This document shows, one piece after another, positions 42,112 to 44,051 of a DNA stretch of 44,051 nucleotides. Within the stretch, counting starts at the first letter, position 1, and each line of letters starts with the position of its first letter. A program made the translations under genes and the position numbers. The stretch comes from Candidatus Nitrosopumilus sp. (GTDB lineage: Archaea; Thermoproteota; Nitrososphaeria; Nitrososphaerales; Nitrosopumilaceae): NCBI GenBank assembly GCA_020431995.1, contig JAGQHE010000021.1:14702-58752 (forward strand). Reading direction: 5' to 3'. Under the pieces are notes generated by a model. The model searched no databases and had not been told where the DNA came from. It saw only the letters and a program-made list of their open reading frames with translations.

Positions 42112-42870
42112 TTGAAATCGGTTTTTATTTCTGGTACCGCAGGTTCAGGAAAAACGCTACTTGCGTCAAAGCTGCATGAGTACTATACAAAAAATGGGGC
42201 GTTTGCTGCCATCTTGAATCTAGATCCGGGGGTTGATAACTTGCCATATACGTGTGATGTAGATGTCAGAGACTATGTAGACTATGTATCAGTAATGCAG
42301 CAGTATGAACTAGGTCCAAACGGTGCCATGATCATGGCAAATGACCTGATTGCGTCAAAGATAGACGACATTCAAGATCAAATAGATAGGGTGAATCCGG
42401 ACTATCTAATTGTAGATACCCCTGGACAGATTGAGTTGTTTGCATATCGCTCAAGTGGACGTTTTGTTGTAGAGAGTCTTTTGGCAGAAGAGAAGGCAAG
42501 TATTTTTATTTTTGACGGCGCATTAATTACAACACCAGTGAATTTTGTTTCAATTGCACTTCTTGCGACATCAATAAGGTTGCGTTTGAATTTGCCCGCA
42601 ATTAATGTCCTGACAAAAACGGATCTTATTGGGGACAATTTAAAAAATATTCTGGGGTGGTCGACAAACATGAGGGCATTGGAAAATGCGATTGCAAGAG
42701 AGGCTGATGGGGATACTTTTTCATTGACCACAAATATCTTGCGAGGCTTAAACTTGGGCGGATTTGCGCAGGGGCTGATTCCGATATCAAATGTTACGGG
42801 CGATGGTTTTGTTAACCTTGAAGGCGCCCTGAGCAGAATTCTTAATTTGGGCGAGGAAGTAGAAGATTAG
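42112..42870 (+). CDS. GPN-loop GTPase
   Basis: An archaeal member of the GPN GTPase family (eukaryotic GPN1-3, which assemble RNA polymerase II). G1 is SGTAGSGKTLLA, the diagnostic GPN motif is in YELGPNGAMIMA (near residue 66), G3 is VDTPGQIELFA and G4 is LTKTDLIG. It has 252 residues. The start is TTG, forced by G1 lying only eight residues later. Its stop is immediately followed by the ATG of homoserine kinase, with no gap, so the two are co-translated. Confidence 0.94.
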   Translation: MKSVFISGTAGSGKTLLASKLHEYYTKNGAFAAILNLDPGVDNLPYTCDVDVRDYVDYVSVMQQYELGPNGAMIMANDLIASKIDDIQDQIDRVNPDYLIVDTPGQIELFAYRSSGRFVVESLLAEEKASIFIFDGALITTPVNFVSIALLATSIRLRLNLPAINVLTKTDLIGDNLKNILGWSTNMRALENAIAREADGDTFSLTTNILRGLNLGGFAQGLIPISNVTGDGFVNLEGALSRILNLGEEVED

Positions 42871-43794
42871 ATGGCATCAGAGATTACAGTTAAGGCACCA
42901 TCGTCTACCGCAAACCTAGGCCCAGGATTTGACGTGTTTGGATTAGCAATAGACGCATTTTACGATGTAATCACTCTGAGTAGAACAAAGAGTGGGATTA
43001 CGATAGTCACTGAGGACAACATTCCTACAAATTCTGAGGACAATACTGCTGGGTTAGTTGTAAAAAACATGAAGAAAAAATTCAAAATAAAAGACGGTGT
43101 TGAAATTAAAATCAAAAAGGGGGTTCCTGCAGGATTTGGGATGGGAAGCAGTGCGGCATCAGCGGCAGCAACTGCAGTTGCATTTGACAAATTATTTGGA
43201 TTGAGACTTGATGGAAATTCCCTAGTAGAGTTTGCAGGGTCTGGAGAAAAAGCTAGTGCAGGATCTGTCCATTATGATAATGTTGCAGCCTCCGTGTTAG
43301 GCGGTTTTGTAATTGTAAAAACAAATCCTTTAGATGTGATTAGGATTGAACCGCCAACTAACCTAAGAATGTGCATTGCGGTACCAAAACTAGATGTTCC
43401 AAAAAAGAAGACCAAGGTATCAAGAGGCGTAATTCCAAAAAAGATCAACCTAGCCGACAGTGTCTTGAACATCTCAAATGCTGCTGGAATTGTTGCAGGC
43501 TTTATGAGAAAAGATCCAGAGTTGATTGGAAATTCTATCAAAGACGCGATAGTTGAACCAGCAAGACAACACATGATCCCAGGATTTCTTAGAGTCAAAG
43601 AAAATGCCCTAAAGGCGGGAGCATTAGGAGTCACAATAAGTGGAGCGGGGCCCTCGGTAATTGCATTTTCAAAAAGCTCTGCGAATTTGGAAAAGATCAG
43701 CTCAGCCATGTCAAAGGGATTTGCGTCTGTAGGTATAGAATGTCAAACAGTAATCTGCAAACCTAGTAAGGGAGCAGCAGATAAAAGAAAATAA
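42871..43794 (+). CDS. thrB: Homoserine kinase
   Basis: Phosphorylates homoserine in threonine synthesis. It is a GHMP kinase of 307 residues. It starts VKAPSSTANLGPGFDVFGLA, has the ATP-binding GVPAGFGMGSSAASAAATAV (P-x3-G-L-G-S-S-A like) near residue 88 and the late GVTISGAGPSVIAFS. The start directly follows the GPN GTPase stop. queC begins 13 bases after the stop. Confidence 0.95.
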   Translation: MASEITVKAPSSTANLGPGFDVFGLAIDAFYDVITLSRTKSGITIVTEDNIPTNSEDNTAGLVVKNMKKKFKIKDGVEIKIKKGVPAGFGMGSSAASAAATAVAFDKLFGLRLDGNSLVEFAGSGEKASAGSVHYDNVAASVLGGFVIVKTNPLDVIRIEPPTNLRMCIAVPKLDVPKKKTKVSRGVIPKKINLADSVLNISNAAGIVAGFMRKDPELIGNSIKDAIVEPARQHMIPGFLRVKENALKAGALGVTISGAGPSVIAFSKSSANLEKISSAMSKGFASVGIECQTVICKPSKGAADKRK

Positions 43795-43806
43795 TTTGGG
43801 AAAGTC

Positions 43807-44051
43807 ATGAAGAAAGCCGTCGTTGTCTTTAGTGGGGGGGTAGACTCTGTTTGTGCAGCCTCTTTCTTGAAATCAAAATACGAGTTGTATGGAATCACAT
43901 TCTCATATGGTCAGAAAGCAAGCAGAGAAATCTTAGCTGCAAAATCATTTGCAAAAAAACTTGGGCTAAAACAGCATAAAGTTATCGATATTGGGTTTAT
44001 GAAAGATCTGTATGGGGACTCGAACGTTTTGACAAGCGCAAAAAGAAAGAT
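43807..44051 (+). CDS. queC: 7-cyano-7-deazaguanine synthase, 3' end outside window
   Basis: QueC makes preQ0, the precursor of archaeosine in archaeal tRNA. The visible 81 codons begin with KKAVVVFSGGVDSVCAASFL, where the SGGxDS PP-loop binds ATP, followed by GITFSYGQKASREI, the F-x-Y-G-Q that marks this family. The gene runs past the end of the window. The SGG codons lie in a run of seven G. It is third in the GPN GTPase / thrB / queC run. Confidence 0.93.
   Translation, partial: MKKAVVVFSGGVDSVCAASFLKSKYELYGITFSYGQKASREILAAKSFAKKLGLKQHKVIDIGFMKDLYGDSNVLTSAKRK

Noticed and set aside
43272-43709. A 145-codon minus-strand open frame inside thrB
   Set aside because: Antisense to conserved homoserine kinase motifs, so it is a shadow frame.
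1-44051. CRISPR arrays, insertion sequences, integrases, phage genes or attachment sites
   Set aside because: No regularly spaced repeats, transposase or integrase motifs, or target-site duplications were seen. tRNA-Gly has an ordinary gene, not an integrase, at its 3' end.

Overview
The window looks like a contiguous piece of chromosome from a low-GC ammonia-oxidising archaeon of the Nitrososphaerota (Thaumarchaeota), most likely close to Nitrosopumilus or Nitrosarchaeum. The evidence is archaeal information-processing genes (aIF2 alpha and gamma, S6e, Nop10, PriS/PriL, RqcH/NEMF, an archaeal/eukaryotic-type GlyRS, a GPN GTPase), an ESCRT-III (CdvB-family) division protein, an STT3/AglB oligosaccharyltransferase, the archaeal phosphomevalonate dehydratase pair, an anaerobic-type cobalamin pathway, AT-rich DNA, short intergenic gaps and many TTG starts. 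I see no CRISPR array, insertion sequence, rRNA or prophage.

Layout. 1-7.6 kb: the 3' end of metK (bacterial/eukaryotic type), a convergent NAD-binding epimerase-like gene, then a cobalamin block cbiD-cbiG-cbiX-cbiC, convergent cbiA, and cobA/cobO. 7.6-8.6 kb: aIF2 alpha and nop10. 8.6-13.4 kb, minus strand: aglB, a PEBP-family protein, and the S6e / aIF2 gamma / PIN-domain group. 13.4-15.4 kb: two small zinc ribbon genes tail to tail, tRNA-Gly(CCC), a C39-like/TPR protein and a lone class I glutamine amidotransferase. 15.4-20.5 kb: a large UPF0182 membrane protein and both primase subunits. 20.5-25.5 kb: nfo, glyS, rqcH and a small membrane protein. 25.5-27.6 kb: a second cobalamin block cbiT-cbiL-cbiF, converging on an Asp/Glu racemase-family gene. 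28.4-33.6 kb: a CdvB-family gene, a GT2-GtrA glycosyltransferase, nth, both phosphomevalonate dehydratase subunits and a secreted anchored protein. 33.6-38.9 kb: sat and cysH (assimilatory sulfate reduction), a ThiI-like protein, a MurG-like glycosyltransferase, a GC-rich hairpin and two small soluble proteins. 38.9-42.1 kb: an SDR, a Vsr-like endonuclease with an apparent frameshift, and a flippase-like membrane protein, with the largest non-coding gaps of the window. 42.1 kb to the end: GPN GTPase, homoserine kinase and the 5' part of queC.

How they fit. Nine genes cover much of anaerobic corrin-ring construction plus adenosylation, in two blocks 18 kb apart; cbiE, cbiH, cbiJ, cbiB, cbiP and lower-ligand genes must lie elsewhere. 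Translation initiation is represented by two aIF2 subunits in separate conserved clusters. Replication priming, base-excision repair (nfo, nth) and a possible mismatch endonuclease are also present.

The observations most worth a second look are homologues of known enzymes that have lost their signature catalytic residues: a racemase with both catalytic cysteines changed to serine, a ThiI-like protein with a destroyed PP-loop, and a two-domain CbiX whose N-half lacks both metal-ligand histidines. Others are PriS with an extra four-cysteine insert, a 12-bp perfect inverted repeat in a GC-rich intergenic segment, and the vsr-like reading frame that is restored by one added base. I found no clear, wholly new multi-gene system.
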